Assembly: GCA_029258725.1 (NCBI GenBank)
Contig: JAPDKE010000032.1
Span: 1-54,135 of the forward strand
Direction: 5' to 3'
Origin: a bacterium
GTDB taxonomy: Bacteria > Hydrothermota > UBA3072 > JAPDKE01
Length of the DNA stretch: 54,135 nucleotides
This document shows, in pieces, positions 24,551 through 33,979 of this stretch. Under the pieces are notes generated by a model that saw only the letters and a list, made by a program, of their open reading frames with translations, was not told the origin of the DNA and ran no database searches. Numbering within the stretch: position 1 is the stretch's first letter; each line of letters starts with the position of its first letter. The position numbers were made by a program, and so were the translations under genes.

Positions 24551-25234
24551 ATGATACGTCATCTAACAACCATTGATGATTTTAAACAATGCATAAGAAT
24601 TCAGAGAGAGGCCTGGGGTTTCCAGGATATTGACATGGTTCCCATTCCCCTTTTTGTTCTTGCAAGGGATGGAGGAGGAATTGTTATAGGAAAGGAAATA
24701 GACGGGAAAATCGTGGGATTTGCATACTCCTTCCCCCTCTACAAAGGAGAATGGGTCCAGCACTCCCACATGCTTGCTGTCCTTCCTGAATATCAGGGAA
24801 GGGGGATAGGATATGAACTGAAAATGAAGCAGCGTGAAATCGCAATTGAAATGGGATACCGCAAGATACAGTGGACATTTGATGTTCTTCAGGCAAAAAA
24901 TGCATACTTCAACCTCCATAAACTCGGAGTTATCGTGAGAGAATACCTCCCCAATTATTATGGAGAAATCTCATCCACGTTATACAGTGGACTTCCCACG
25001 GATAGACTGCTTGCCGAGTGGTTTATAAAGGAGGAAAGGAAAAAGAAAGAAGTTCTTGCAAGGGTTGAGATTCCAGCAGATATTCAGAAACTCAAAAGCG
25101 AGAATATAAAAGAGGCAGAAAGATGGCAGGAAAGGATAAGGAAAGAACTCACAGAACTTTTCTCACGGGGATACTACATCTTTGATGTTGAAAGAAAAGA
25201 AGGAAGAGTATTCTATCTTCTGACCCATGATTGA
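24551..25234 (+). CDS. GNAT-family N-acyltransferase, probably an amino-acid N-succinyltransferase
   Basis: 227 residues from ATG 24551, chosen from the promoter position; an in-frame ATG at 24509 lies in the -35 box. The acyl-CoA-binding motif is HMLAVLPEYQGRGIGYELK. The next gene, overlapping by 8 nt, encodes an OSBS/NSAR-family enolase. In Geobacillus and Deinococcus this GNAT-enolase pairing supports conversion of D-amino acids to L-forms by N-succinylation and racemisation. By analogy this enzyme should transfer succinyl from succinyl-CoA to an amino acid. The substrate is inferred from context, not from residues. Confidence 0.75.
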   Translation: MIRHLTTIDDFKQCIRIQREAWGFQDIDMVPIPLFVLARDGGGIVIGKEIDGKIVGFAYSFPLYKGEWVQHSHMLAVLPEYQGRGIGYELKMKQREIAIEMGYRKIQWTFDVLQAKNAYFNLHKLGVIVREYLPNYYGEISSTLYSGLPTDRLLAEWFIKEERKKKEVLARVEIPADIQKLKSENIKEAERWQERIRKELTELFSRGYYIFDVERKEGRVFYLLTHD

Positions 25235-26345
25235 AAAGGTTACCTTATACCTGGTTGAAATGGAACTTGTTTTCCCGTTTGAAACAAGTTTCGGGGTGGA
25301 AAAGAAAAAGAGGTTTGTTCTGGTTGAGGTGGTTGAGGATGGAATATCAGGATGGGGAGAGGCTCCTGTTTCACTTCATCCCCTTTACAGTTATGAAACA
25401 GCAGGAACTGCATGGAGTGTTCTTGAGAAAAGTTTTATTCCTTTTCTTTTTAAGGAAAAAATAGAAAACCCTTATGAATTCCATGAAAAAATAAAAAAAT
25501 TCCGCGGGCATCCCATGGCAAAGGCATCCCTTGAACTTGCCCTTTTTGACCTTTACGCAAAGAAGAATAAAAAGCCTCTGCGGGAAATCTATGGAGGGAC
25601 AAAAAAGGAGGTTGAGGCAGGGGTGAGTCTGGGGATAGAGAAGGATATTGAGATTTTATTTGAAAGGATTTCTTATTTTCTGGAAAAGAACTACCGGAGG
25701 ATAAAACTTAAGATAAAACCCGGATGGGATGTGGAGGTGATTGAAAAGGTAAGAGAGAAATTCCCGGATATTGCCCTCTCTGTGGATGCAAATCAGGCTT
25801 ATAAGGAAAATGATATTGAGCACCTGAAACTGCTTGACAGATTCAACCTCCTCATGATAGAGCAGCCATTTCCTGCCGATGAACTTGAACTCCACAGAAG
25901 GCTCCAGGAGGAGATTGAAACCCCGATATGCCTTGATGAAAGCGTATGCTCTTTGAAGGACATGAAAAGGGCATGGAAGATGAAGGCAATGCGCATACTC
26001 AATGTAAAACCTGGAAGGGTGGGAGGGGCATGTGAGGTTCTGAAAATGCACGAGTTTGCCCTTGAAGAAAAAATACCCTTATGGTGTGGTGGAATGCTTG
26101 AGAGTGGAGTAGGAAGGGCACACAACCTCCATCTTGCAACCCTTTCCTCATTCGTTCTTCCAAACGATATATCAGAAAATAAGCGATATTACGAAAGGGA
26201 TATAACCTATCCACTTTTTGAGATAACTTCCCGCGGAACCCTCATGGTTCCTGAAAAAGAGGGAATAGGGGTTGAGGTGGATATCTCTTTTCTGGAAAAG
26301 ATAACCTTAAAAAAGCAATCATTCCCGACAAAATCCTTTACTTGA
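25227..26345 (+). CDS. Enolase-superfamily o-succinylbenzoate synthase/N-succinylamino acid racemase
   Basis: 372 residues, full length. It has the muconate-lactonising-subgroup residues: the Lys pair in IKLKIKPG, metal ligands Asp in SVDANQAY, Glu in IEQPF and Asp in CLDESV, and the opposite catalytic Lys in LNVKPGRVGG. GMLESGVGRAHNLHLA near the end is typical. The family contains menaquinone-pathway OSBS and N-succinylamino acid racemase. The adjacent GNAT and the absence of any other men gene favour the racemase role. The stop TGA at 26343-26345 lies within the -35 box of the next promoter. Confidence 0.85.
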   Translation: MIEKVTLYLVEMELVFPFETSFGVEKKKRFVLVEVVEDGISGWGEAPVSLHPLYSYETAGTAWSVLEKSFIPFLFKEKIENPYEFHEKIKKFRGHPMAKASLELALFDLYAKKNKKPLREIYGGTKKEVEAGVSLGIEKDIEILFERISYFLEKNYRRIKLKIKPGWDVEVIEKVREKFPDIALSVDANQAYKENDIEHLKLLDRFNLLMIEQPFPADELELHRRLQEEIETPICLDESVCSLKDMKRAWKMKAMRILNVKPGRVGGACEVLKMHEFALEEKIPLWCGGMLESGVGRAHNLHLATLSSFVLPNDISENKRYYERDITYPLFEITSRGTLMVPEKEGIGVEVDISFLEKITLKKQSFPTKSFT

Positions 26346-26369
26346 CAAGTCTTTCTTTTCCTCTATAAT
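26342..26369 (+). promoter_or_regulatory. Sigma70-type promoter, leaderless start for the polysaccharide cluster
   Basis: TTGACA (26342-26347), a 16-nt spacer and TATAAT (26364-26369). ATGATG begins at 26377, 7 nt after the -10 box. The -35 box includes the stop codon of the preceding gene. Confidence 0.8.
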
Positions 26370-26376
26370 CCTTTTC

Positions 26377-27372
26377 ATGATGGAATTGCAGGAAAAGTTC
26401 AAAGGCAAAAAGGTTCTGATTACAGGAGGACTGGGATTTATTGGAAGCAACCTTGCAATCCGCCTTGTTGAACTCGGGGCGGAGGTTACCCTTGTGGATG
26501 CAATGATTCCTGAGTATGGAGGTAATCTCTTCAATATTGAGCCCATAAAGGATAAGGTTCACGTTAACTTTGCGGATATAAGGGATAGATACGCAATGGA
26601 GTATCTTGTTCAGGATAAGGACTTCGTATTCCATCTTGCAGGGCAGGTTTCTCATGTGATGAGTCTTTCTGACCCTTTCCCTGATATTGACATAAACATA
26701 AAGGGAACTGCTGTGGTGATGGAGGCATTGAAGAAGAGAAATAAAGATGCAGTGCTTGTTTATTCAGGAACAAGAGGACAGTATGGTCCTGCCACAAAAT
26801 TACCTGTTTCTGAAGATGCTCCACTGAGGCCCAAGGGCATTTATGAAATATCAAACCTTGCAGCAGAGCAGATAATAAAGGTCTACAATGATATACACGG
26901 GATAAGGTCGGTCCTTTTAAGACTCACCAACATATACGGTCCAAGGGCACAGATGAAGCATCCAAAATACTGCGTTGCAAACTGGTTTATAAGGCTTGCA
27001 CTGGATAATGAAACAATAAAGGTCTTTGGAGATGGGAGTTTAAAAAGGGATTTTCTTTATGTTGATGACTGCGTCCGAGCAATGTTAATGTGTGCCGTGA
27101 GCGAAAAGGCCTATGGAGAGATATTCAACGTTGGAGTTGATAAGCCCGTAACAATTCTTGAGTATGTAAAAAAGGTGATTGAAATAGCAGGGACTGGAAG
27201 GTGGGAGTTTGCCCCCTTCTCTCCTGAAAGGGCTGCTCAGGAACCAGGAGACTTTTACTCGGATATAACCAAGATAAGAACCAGGATTGGATGGGAACCT
27301 GAAATTTCCCTTGAGGAGGGGATAAAAAGAACAGTGGAGTATTACAGGAAATACAGGAGGTATTACTGGTGA
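26377..27372 (+). CDS. NAD-dependent nucleotide-sugar epimerase/dehydratase (extended SDR)
   Basis: 331 residues. The N-terminal Rossmann motif is TGGLGFIGSNLAIRL, Asp40 in VTLVDA binds the NAD ribose, and downstream elements are typical of nucleotide-sugar SDRs (VFHLAGQVSHV, NIYGPRAQMKHP, DFLYVDDCVRAML). The catalytic YxxxK reads YEISN, so the usual lysine is Asn; I checked this in the DNA near 26840-26855. It may use a different residue or catalyse an unusual reaction. It heads a four-gene cluster with an acyltransferase, a glycosyltransferase and a sugar aminotransferase, and so probably makes a precursor for surface glycan. The next gene overlaps by GTGA. Confidence 0.8.
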   Translation: MMELQEKFKGKKVLITGGLGFIGSNLAIRLVELGAEVTLVDAMIPEYGGNLFNIEPIKDKVHVNFADIRDRYAMEYLVQDKDFVFHLAGQVSHVMSLSDPFPDIDINIKGTAVVMEALKKRNKDAVLVYSGTRGQYGPATKLPVSEDAPLRPKGIYEISNLAAEQIIKVYNDIHGIRSVLLRLTNIYGPRAQMKHPKYCVANWFIRLALDNETIKVFGDGSLKRDFLYVDDCVRAMLMCAVSEKAYGEIFNVGVDKPVTILEYVKKVIEIAGTGRWEFAPFSPERAAQEPGDFYSDITKIRTRIGWEPEISLEEGIKRTVEYYRKYRRYYW

Positions 27373-28103
27373 TTCATCCTGAAGCAAGAATAGAAGAGGG
27401 TGTGTCTCTTGGTAAAAATGTAGTAATAGATAAGGATGTGGTTATTGAAGAAGGAGTAACTGTTGGAAACAATGTGGTGATCTATCCCGGAGTGAAAATA
27501 GGAGAAAACACAAGAATATTTGACAATGCGGTTCTCGGAAGACCCCCACTTGCCACGGGCAATATTGCAAGAAAACTTAAAAAGGAATATCCTCCCCTTG
27601 AAATCGGAAGGGAATGTGTGATAGGCGCAGGATGTGTGATTTATACTGGAACAAAAATAGGGAATGAGGTTCTCATAGGAGACCTGGCTGCAATAAGGGA
27701 AGAATGCGAGATAGGAAATCGGGTGGTAATAGGAAGGTGTTCGGTTCTGAATTACAACATTATTATCAAGGACAGGGTGAGGATTATGGATACATGCCAT
27801 TTTGGAGGAGATATGCTCATAGAGGAGGATGTTTTTATTTCTCCCCATGTATGCAGTGCCAATGACAATTACATGGGGATATTCCCGGATAGAGAAAGAA
27901 GGGGGGCGATTATAAGAAGAGGAGCCCTTATAGGAACAAATGTCACCCTTCTTGCCTGGATAGAGATAGGAGAGTATGCAGTAATTGGGGCTGGCTCAGT
28001 GGTGAATAAGGACATTCCTCCCAGGAAAGTGGCAGCAGGCGTTCCGGTAAGGATAATAAAGGATGTTCCTGAAGAATGGCTGAAGCACATGGAAAAGAAA
28101 TAA
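27369..28103 (+). CDS. Left-handed beta-helix (hexapeptide) acyltransferase
   Basis: 244 residues starting at GTG 27369, overlapping the SDR stop (TGGTGA). Hexapeptide repeats fill most of the protein (IEEGVSLGKNVVIDKDVVI, VTVGNNVVIYPGVKIG, AVIGAGSVVNKDIPP). The end has the typical AAGVPVRIIKDVP. Enzymes of this fold transfer acetyl or other acyl groups from CoA to sugars. The most likely substrate is an amino-sugar made by the SDR and the DegT-type aminotransferase encoded nearby. It acts in the cytoplasm as a trimer. Confidence 0.85.
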   Translation: MIHPEARIEEGVSLGKNVVIDKDVVIEEGVTVGNNVVIYPGVKIGENTRIFDNAVLGRPPLATGNIARKLKKEYPPLEIGRECVIGAGCVIYTGTKIGNEVLIGDLAAIREECEIGNRVVIGRCSVLNYNIIIKDRVRIMDTCHFGGDMLIEEDVFISPHVCSANDNYMGIFPDRERRGAIIRRGALIGTNVTLLAWIEIGEYAVIGAGSVVNKDIPPRKVAAGVPVRIIKDVPEEWLKHMEKK

Positions 28104-28948
28104 AAATTTCCCTCTGTATTCCTGCATATAACAGACCCGGAGAACTTGAAAGATGCCTTATATCGGTGAAAAAGGCAAAAAAGAAACCCTGGGAGGTAAT
28201 TGTATCCGATGACAGTAAGGAGGAGGTAAGGGAAAAGATTAAGGAAATCTGTAAAAAATACGGAGCGAGATATCTACCCGGTCCCCGCAAGGGACTTGCA
28301 ATGAATGAAAAAAATCTTGTGAAAAATGCGAAAGGAAACTTCATTGTGTTCTTTGGAGACGATAACCAGGTAACCCCAGAATATTTTGAGGAGATGGAAA
28401 AGAACTATCTTGAATATGCTGAAAAATACGGTGAAAGGATAATCATTACCGGAAAGGAAATAAGAGATGGAGTGGAAGTCACACCGGGAGAACTCACCTT
28501 TCTGGGGTATCAGGCAAAAGAGATTGAGGATAGAGAAAATGCGAAGGCAATTGTAATATGCAGTACTCTTTTCCCAAAAGAATTTCTTGACAGGGTTTAT
28601 TTTGATCCGGTTCTTGACTATGGGCTGGATGAGGTTGACCTTGTATATCAGGCCCTTTATCACGGATACCGCATCATATTCTGCCCTTCCATTATAAACA
28701 TTCATCTTCGTTCTCCTGCAGGAAGAGAAAAATATCACTGGATGCTCGAGAGAAACAGAGTGTATGAAATGCTGAAAATATACGGTGTTTATCAGAGAAA
28801 TATCTTAAAATTTATTCTCTATCTTTTCGCAGGTCCTCTTCATCTTTTACTTCACGCAATAAAAACATGGAAATTTTCTCTTATAAAGGGAATTCCTTCT
28901 GCCATACTTAACTTTTACCACTTTTACAGGAGGTGGAAATGGAGATAA
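28076..28948 (+). CDS. Family 2 glycosyltransferase
   Basis: 290 residues. It has a GT-A fold start ([19 protein letters not shown]), a probable VSDDS nucleotide site and [10 protein letters not shown] holding the metal-binding acidic residues. The last about 50 residues are hydrophobic ([17 protein letters not shown]) and could associate with the membrane. It should add a sugar to a lipid-linked surface glycan. The start ATG overlaps the acyltransferase gene by 28 nt, and its own stop overlaps the next start by 10 nt. Confidence 0.85.
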   Translation: MAEAHGKEIKISLCIPAYNRPGELERCLISVKKAKKKPWEVIVSDDSKEEVREKIKEICKKYGARYLPGPRKGLAMNEKNLVKNAKGNFIVFFGDDNQVTPEYFEEMEKNYLEYAEKYGERIIITGKEIRDGVEVTPGELTFLGYQAKEIEDRENAKAIVICSTLFPKEFLDRVYFDPVLDYGLDEVDLVYQALYHGYRIIFCPSIINIHLRSPAGREKYHWMLERNRVYEMLKIYGVYQRNILKFILYLFAGPLHLLLHAIKTWKFSLIKGIPSAILNFYHFYRRWKWR

Positions 28949-30042
28949 AATTCGGTGACCTTTCAAGGGAGTATCGGGAGATAAAGGAGGAGATAGATAG
29001 AGCAATAAAGAAGGTTCTTGAGAAAGGATGGTTTATACTGGGAGAGGAGGTGGAAAGATTTGAAGAGGAATTTGCTCAATACTGCGGGGCAGGATATGCT
29101 GTGGGTGTTGCCTCAGGAACAGAGGCAATAGCAGTTGCACTCATGGCACTTGGAATAGGTCCGGGGGATGAGGTTATAACCGTATCACACACAGCGGTTC
29201 CAACCGCAGTTGGAATATGGATGACAGGAGCAACCCCTGTTTTTGTGGATATTGAGGAAGAAGGAATGCTGATGGACCCGGAGAAGATTGAGGAAAAAAT
29301 TACAGAGAAAACAAAGGCAATACTTCCCGTTCACCTTTACGGACAGATGGCGGATATGGAAAGAATCTGTGAAATTGCAAAGAAACACAATCTCTATGTC
29401 GTGGAGGATGCAGCACAGGCACATGGAGCGGAGTATAAGGGTAAAAAGGCAGGTGTTTATGGTGATGTTGCGTGTTACAGTTTCTATCCAAGTAAGAACC
29501 TCGGGGCATACGGGGATGGTGGGGCAATAGTGACAAACAATGAGGAAATTTACAAAAAGGCAAAACTCATAAGGAACTATGGTCAGGAGACGAGGTATCA
29601 TCATAAAATAATGGGGATAAATTCAAGGCTTGATGAGATACAGGCTGCAATTCTCAGGGTGAAACTGAAGTATCTTGATGAATGGAACGAGAAAAGAAGG
29701 AAAATTGCAGGAATATACGATGAAGGGTTGAAGGATGTGGTGAAAACCCCGCTGGAGTTACCAGGAAGAAAGCATGTTTATCATCTGTATGTGATAAGAA
29801 CCGGGAAAAGGGATGAACTTATGGAGTATCTTAAAAAGAAAGGCATCTCAACCCTCATTCACTATCCAGTTCCTGTTCATTTGCAGGAATCCTTTCGTGA
29901 ATTTACCTCCTCCCGTCTGGAGAAAACAGAGAAAATTGTTGGAGAGATTCTTTCTCTTCCCATGCATCCTTTTCTTAAAGAGGAAGAAATAGAATTTGTA
30001 ATCATGCACATGAAAGATTTTTTTCTAAATAAGCAACCGTAA
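28939..30042 (+). CDS. DegT/DnrJ/EryC1-family sugar aminotransferase
   Basis: 367 residues from ATG 28939, with AGGAGG correctly spaced (an in-frame GTG 6 nt earlier overlaps the ribosome site). Family motifs are [29 protein letters not shown], and the PLP-binding lysine in [16 protein letters not shown]. Such enzymes transfer an amino group to a keto-sugar nucleotide. The substrate could be the product of the SDR at 26377. The 3' end overlaps the convergent glycosyltransferase gene by 41 nt. Confidence 0.9.
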   Translation: MEIKFGDLSREYREIKEEIDRAIKKVLEKGWFILGEEVERFEEEFAQYCGAGYAVGVASGTEAIAVALMALGIGPGDEVITVSHTAVPTAVGIWMTGATPVFVDIEEEGMLMDPEKIEEKITEKTKAILPVHLYGQMADMERICEIAKKHNLYVVEDAAQAHGAEYKGKKAGVYGDVACYSFYPSKNLGAYGDGGAIVTNNEEIYKKAKLIRNYGQETRYHHKIMGINSRLDEIQAAILRVKLKYLDEWNEKRRKIAGIYDEGLKDVVKTPLELPGRKHVYHLYVIRTGKRDELMEYLKKKGISTLIHYPVPVHLQESFREFTSSRLEKTEKIVGEILSLPMHPFLKEEEIEFVIMHMKDFFLNKQP

Positions 30043-31183
30043 GTTCTGCTATTCTCTCCGGTGAAAACAGGGCATGAATTTTCTCCCTCGCCTTTTTTCC
30101 CAGAGTTTTTATTTGCTCTGGATGATCAAGAAGATAAATAATTTTTTCAGCAAGCCCTTCATCATCACCTGGATTCACAAGAATCCCATCCTTTCCATCC
30201 TCAATTATGTTTTCTTCTTTTCCAAACCCTCGTGTACTCACCACACAGCATCCATGTTCCATTGCTTCAAGGGTTGTATATCCATAAGCCCCATCAAGAG
30301 CGTGATTTACAACTATATCAGCAATGGCATAGTAATAAGAGAGATAGTGCTTTGGCTTGGGTCCCACAAAATGTATTTTTCTTTTTTCCTCCGGCGTGAG
30401 AAGGCTTTCCAGATAATTTTTAAAGGTGGTTCCCTGGTAAGGAGTATCATGCCCCACCATAATAAAGTGAACGTCTTTCTTCTTTTTTATCACCCTCTTT
30501 GCAGCCTTTACCACAACATCCGCTCCTTTTCTCTTTTCAAGCTTGCTCACAAAAAGACATATTTTTGTCTTTTTTTCTATTTCTTTTTTATGAAATTCAC
30601 TCCTTTCCACGGGATCAGGTATTACAGTTATCCTGTCTTTATCTATCTTCAACATTTCTGCAATCTTCTCCTTTATAGCCACACTTGCAGCAAGCAGAAA
30701 ATCTGCCCTTTTTATGACTGTTTTCTCCTTGAACTCAATCCATCGTTGAAACAGCGACCCCTTCTTTCCCCCAGATATCTCCCTGGTAAAGAAGGAAGGA
30801 CCATGGAGTTTTATAAGAAATGGTGTCTTTTTAAAGAAGGAATAGAAAAAAAGAGAAGTGTGCCAATCACATCCCTCTATAATCTGGATTTCGTATTTTT
30901 TAATGATTCTGTGAATCTTCATCATCACAAGAACATCATAGATAAAATGATTGTATACCTTCGTAAATAAATTCCTTTCCCTTTTGAAGAGGGGTATTCT
31001 CTCCACCACTATTCCCTCTTTCTCCTTCATCTTCCGGGGATTCAGGGCGGGAGCCAGTACAAACACATTCACTCCCTTTTTTTTCAGTCCATTTACCATA
31101 TTTATCAAATAATTGGTAATGCCTCCATAAGGAATTCCATATACATGCGGTGGATATTCGGGGAACACAAAAAGATATTTCAT
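30002..31183 (-). CDS. Family 4 glycosyltransferase
   Basis: 393 residues with GT-B features. The N-terminal domain has a glycine-rich loop ([20 protein letters not shown]). The C-terminal domain has [21 protein letters not shown] and the E-x7-E region [20 protein letters not shown]. It should transfer a sugar from a nucleotide donor to a surface glycan. It follows the dockerin-like secreted protein gene with an ATGA overlap, so it is read in the opposite direction from the SDR-DegT cluster. Confidence 0.88.
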   Translation of the reverse strand: MKYLFVFPEYPPHVYGIPYGGITNYLINMVNGLKKKGVNVFVLAPALNPRKMKEKEGIVVERIPLFKRERNLFTKVYNHFIYDVLVMMKIHRIIKKYEIQIIEGCDWHTSLFFYSFFKKTPFLIKLHGPSFFTREISGGKKGSLFQRWIEFKEKTVIKRADFLLAASVAIKEKIAEMLKIDKDRITVIPDPVERSEFHKKEIEKKTKICLFVSKLEKRKGADVVVKAAKRVIKKKKDVHFIMVGHDTPYQGTTFKNYLESLLTPEEKRKIHFVGPKPKHYLSYYYAIADIVVNHALDGAYGYTTLEAMEHGCCVVSTRGFGKEENIIEDGKDGILVNPGDDEGLAEKIIYLLDHPEQIKTLGKKAREKIHALFSPERIAELTVAYLEKNLSCA

Positions 31184-32562
31184 TTTATCACTGCTATCTT
31201 TGCAGAAAATCCCTTCCCTTTAAGGATATAAATTCCAGGTGGAACATTCAGATTCACATATCCATCAACAATTTTCAATGTCTTCCTCTTCCTCCCGTCC
31301 ATTCCAAAGAGAAGTATCTCACCTTCATGATAAGGGACCGGTACTCTGCCTCCACTTAATGTAACCGCAGAAGAACTGAGCAGGCTTCTATGGGAATGGA
31401 ATCCTGCATCAACATATTTTATTTCTGTGAAGGATGCATCCTTCAGCACAAATACAGAACCGTGAAGATTACGGGGAGCTGTGAAGGCAATTGCATAGAC
31501 TCTTTTCCCCTCCATTTCTCCCTTCATGTTCAATCCATCTATCTCCCATTCCAGTTCACCATCGGTTATTACCTCAATTCCTCTTACTCCCTCAATATCA
31601 GCATATACCCTCCCCTTCATGAGATAAAAATCCTCCGTCACGTTACCATCTTTTCCTCTTCTCCCATTCTGAAGAGACCATCTCCATAAAAGCACAAAGG
31701 CACAGAAATCGTCAAAATCAATAATGGAATCAGGGTAAACCGAAATATAAGGAATGGTCCCGGTAAAGGGAGCAAGTTCCTTGAAAGGCATCCTTTCTTT
31801 TTTCCATAAACTTGCAAAAATGGCGAAATCTTCAATATCCACAGCTCCATCAAGGGTATAATCTCCTTTGAGAGAAGCGTAACATTTTATCACTAAATCG
31901 TCATCGGGAGAACCTTCTTTTATTTCATTCTGATTACCATCAAGTGGCCAGTTACCCCTTACACTCCTTATTGAGTCCGAAATAAACCTTATTACAACCG
32001 TATCCATGGACCGGAAGAGCGGTATGGTGTAGAAATAGAAGTGATGCGTTGTATCAAGTCTCCCGGGGGTATACTCTATTTCATACTTACCCAATTTTAC
32101 CTGGTAATGAAACGTATCCCCTTTATGATAGGAAAAAACCCTCACTCCCTCTTCAGGAAACGACATTCTGCTGTATTTAAACACAGCCGATATAAAGGTA
32201 TCTGAAACAACTGTCCCGGTTGGGGGATAATAACTCAATGTCCATGGGGGAGTGGGAGATACACATTTGCATGTATCAAGAATTGTTTCATTTCCTGTAA
32301 AAATGAAGAAGGTATAGTGATAATAAAAACCATTGTAGAAGCTGGCTTTGTGAAGAAAGGAATCTGGAAATGGAGAATAGAGCCTGGGGCTCCATCCACT
32401 CGGATCGGTAACATACGTGATATGACTGCTCTTTATCTTGATGGAATCAACCTCATAATCCATGGATTCGGGCTTTTCCCATCGGATAAGAATATAATCA
32501 CTTCCGATGGTATCAGGATAGGCACGCAGATTGATAAGATAGGAAAAGAGAAACCATATCAT
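31180..32562 (-). CDS. Secreted protein with dockerin-like repeats and T9SS-like sorting domain
   Basis: About 460 residues from ATG 32562, which lies 7 nt after a -10 box. A signal peptide (MIWFLFSYLINLRA) is followed by Fn3/Ig-like strands. Near 230-300 come two dockerin-type calcium motifs (GDYTLDGAVDIEDFAIFASLW, the first 20 or so residues, and a second around DSIIDFDDFCAFVLLW). The end is a sorting domain (GEILLFGMDGRKRKTL, VPPGIYILKG, IAVIK). Dockerins usually bind cohesins or fold back on their own chain. No cohesin is visible in this window. The gene is coupled to the GT4 gene by ATGA, an odd partner for a surface protein. Confidence 0.8.
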   Translation of the reverse strand: MIWFLFSYLINLRAYPDTIGSDYILIRWEKPESMDYEVDSIKIKSSHITYVTDPSGWSPRLYSPFPDSFLHKASFYNGFYYHYTFFIFTGNETILDTCKCVSPTPPWTLSYYPPTGTVVSDTFISAVFKYSRMSFPEEGVRVFSYHKGDTFHYQVKLGKYEIEYTPGRLDTTHHFYFYTIPLFRSMDTVVIRFISDSIRSVRGNWPLDGNQNEIKEGSPDDDLVIKCYASLKGDYTLDGAVDIEDFAIFASLWKKERMPFKELAPFTGTIPYISVYPDSIIDFDDFCAFVLLWRWSLQNGRRGKDGNVTEDFYLMKGRVYADIEGVRGIEVITDGELEWEIDGLNMKGEMEGKRVYAIAFTAPRNLHGSVFVLKDASFTEIKYVDAGFHSHRSLLSSSAVTLSGGRVPVPYHEGEILLFGMDGRKRKTLKIVDGYVNLNVPPGIYILKGKGFSAKIAVIK

Positions 32563-32569
32563 CAAATCT

Positions 32570-32598
32570 AAAATAATCTATATTGAAATAATTGTCAA
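32570..32598 (-). promoter_or_regulatory. Sigma70-type promoter, leaderless start
   Basis: On the minus strand, TTGACA (32598-32593), a 17-nt spacer and TATTTT (32575-32570). ATG 32562 starts 7 nt after the -10 box. Confidence 0.65.
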
Positions 32599-32602
32599 TA
32601 TT

Positions 32603-33928
32603 TCAGATATATCCCAGCCCCCTGAGGTGCGTTTTTAAATCCTCATCCATCTCCTCTTCTCTTGTGCCCCGGGGAAAATATTTCTTTTTTTTCATTATTC
32701 TCTCTTTCATTTTTTTTGCCACCTCCTCATACCTTTTTTCATCAATAAGATTGTGCTCTTCCCAAGGATCTTCTTTCAGATTATAAAGTTCGTCTTTAAA
32801 CCTTGAAGAATAGATGTATTTCCAGTCCCCCTCCACACATGCCACAAATTCTCCCTGACATCTTTTCCCATAAACCTTTACTTCCTTTTCATCGGGGAAG
32901 AAATATGAGAAAATTATGCCTTGATCATCTTCATACTGTGGAATATCCACACCGAGTTTTTTTAAAACAATGTAAAACACCTCCTTTTCCTGGACAGGCC
33001 TTTCCTCTCCACCCTTCCTTTCACTGCCAGGAAACTTTACCAGAAATGGTATTCTTATTACCGGATTATAAAGGAGAATATGATCCATCAATCCCTTTTC
33101 TCCCAGCATCTCTCCATGGTCAGAAATTATTATGATCATGGTATCTTCATAAATTTTATTTTTCTGCATATATTCTATTACTCTTTGAAGCTGACTGTCC
33201 AGATAATATACAGCATTGGCATACAATGCCTTAAAAAAACCCTCTTCTTCCGCCGTGAGTGGCTTACCTTTCAGGAGAACCCTATTCCTTATCTCCCACA
33301 TTTTTTCATCAGAAATCCACCGGGAAGGAGTGAATTTGTTTTTATAATAGTAATATATCCAATGGGTATCCAGATAATTTACCATAATAAACCACCTGTT
33401 TCTCTGTTGAGAGCGAAGTATACGAAATAGATACGAATTGAGTTCTTCTGCCTTGATTTTAAAAGCAGGTTTTAAAAAAGAAAGGCGCTTTACAAAAGGC
33501 ATTTTCTTTAACCTTCCATATATTTTCCTTTTAATACGATACTTCAACCGGTGCCAGGACATAAAACCCAGATTGTAAAAATGCTCAAATCCCTTCTCAA
33601 AACCATATTCTGGATTGAGATATGGATGATAGGCAAGAAAAATCGTGGTATAACCATTCTTTCTGAGTATTTCCGGTAGAGTGGGATATTTTCCGCTGTA
33701 TCTGAGATTTCTCTTTGTAACTCCATGGACGAGTGGAGAGAGTCCTGTGAGCATGGAAAAATGTGTGGGTATGGTCCAGCAGGAGGATGCCCATGCGTTA
33801 TTAAATACCAGACATTCTCTGGAAAAATCATCAAGGAAGGGAGTGGTATCCATTCTTTTATTGAACACCCCCACAAAGTCTCTTCTTAAGGTATCTGTAA
33901 TAATAAGAAGAACATTCATATCTTTCAT
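32603..33928 (-). CDS. Sulfatase-fold (alkaline phosphatase superfamily) enzyme
   Basis: 441 residues, cytoplasmic or membrane-associated; no clear signal peptide. It has the metal site NVLLIITDTLRRD and IIISDHGEMLGEKGLMDH. The nucleophile region reads WTIPTHFSMLTGL. In true sulfatases the motif is C/S-x-P-x-R with a formylglycine. Here the aligned residues are Thr and His (T-x-P-x-H), as in phospho-transferring members such as phosphoethanolamine or phosphoglycerol transferases. It may therefore be a transferase or phosphodiesterase acting on glycan. It ends in LKTHLRGLGYI, a C-terminal tail shared with two other proteins in this window. It starts leaderless at ATG 33928. Confidence 0.75.
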   Translation of the reverse strand: MKDMNVLLIITDTLRRDFVGVFNKRMDTTPFLDDFSRECLVFNNAWASSCWTIPTHFSMLTGLSPLVHGVTKRNLRYSGKYPTLPEILRKNGYTTIFLAYHPYLNPEYGFEKGFEHFYNLGFMSWHRLKYRIKRKIYGRLKKMPFVKRLSFLKPAFKIKAEELNSYLFRILRSQQRNRWFIMVNYLDTHWIYYYYKNKFTPSRWISDEKMWEIRNRVLLKGKPLTAEEEGFFKALYANAVYYLDSQLQRVIEYMQKNKIYEDTMIIIISDHGEMLGEKGLMDHILLYNPVIRIPFLVKFPGSERKGGEERPVQEKEVFYIVLKKLGVDIPQYEDDQGIIFSYFFPDEKEVKVYGKRCQGEFVACVEGDWKYIYSSRFKDELYNLKEDPWEEHNLIDEKRYEEVAKKMKERIMKKKKYFPRGTREEEMDEDLKTHLRGLGYI

Positions 33929-33933
33929 GAAAA

Positions 33934-33963
33934 TATTTAATCAGTCTCTCTCTGTTTTGTCAA
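33934..33963 (-). promoter_or_regulatory. Sigma70-type promoter, leaderless start
   Basis: On the minus strand, TTGACA (33963-33958), an 18-nt spacer and TAAATA (33939-33934). ATG 33928 follows after 5 nt. Confidence 0.6.
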
Positions 33964-33979
33964 GGAAATATTCCTTCTT

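Noticed and set aside
32603-33928. A true formylglycine sulfatase
   Set aside because: The C/S-x-P-x-R motif is replaced by T-x-P-x-H, so formylglycine cannot form there.
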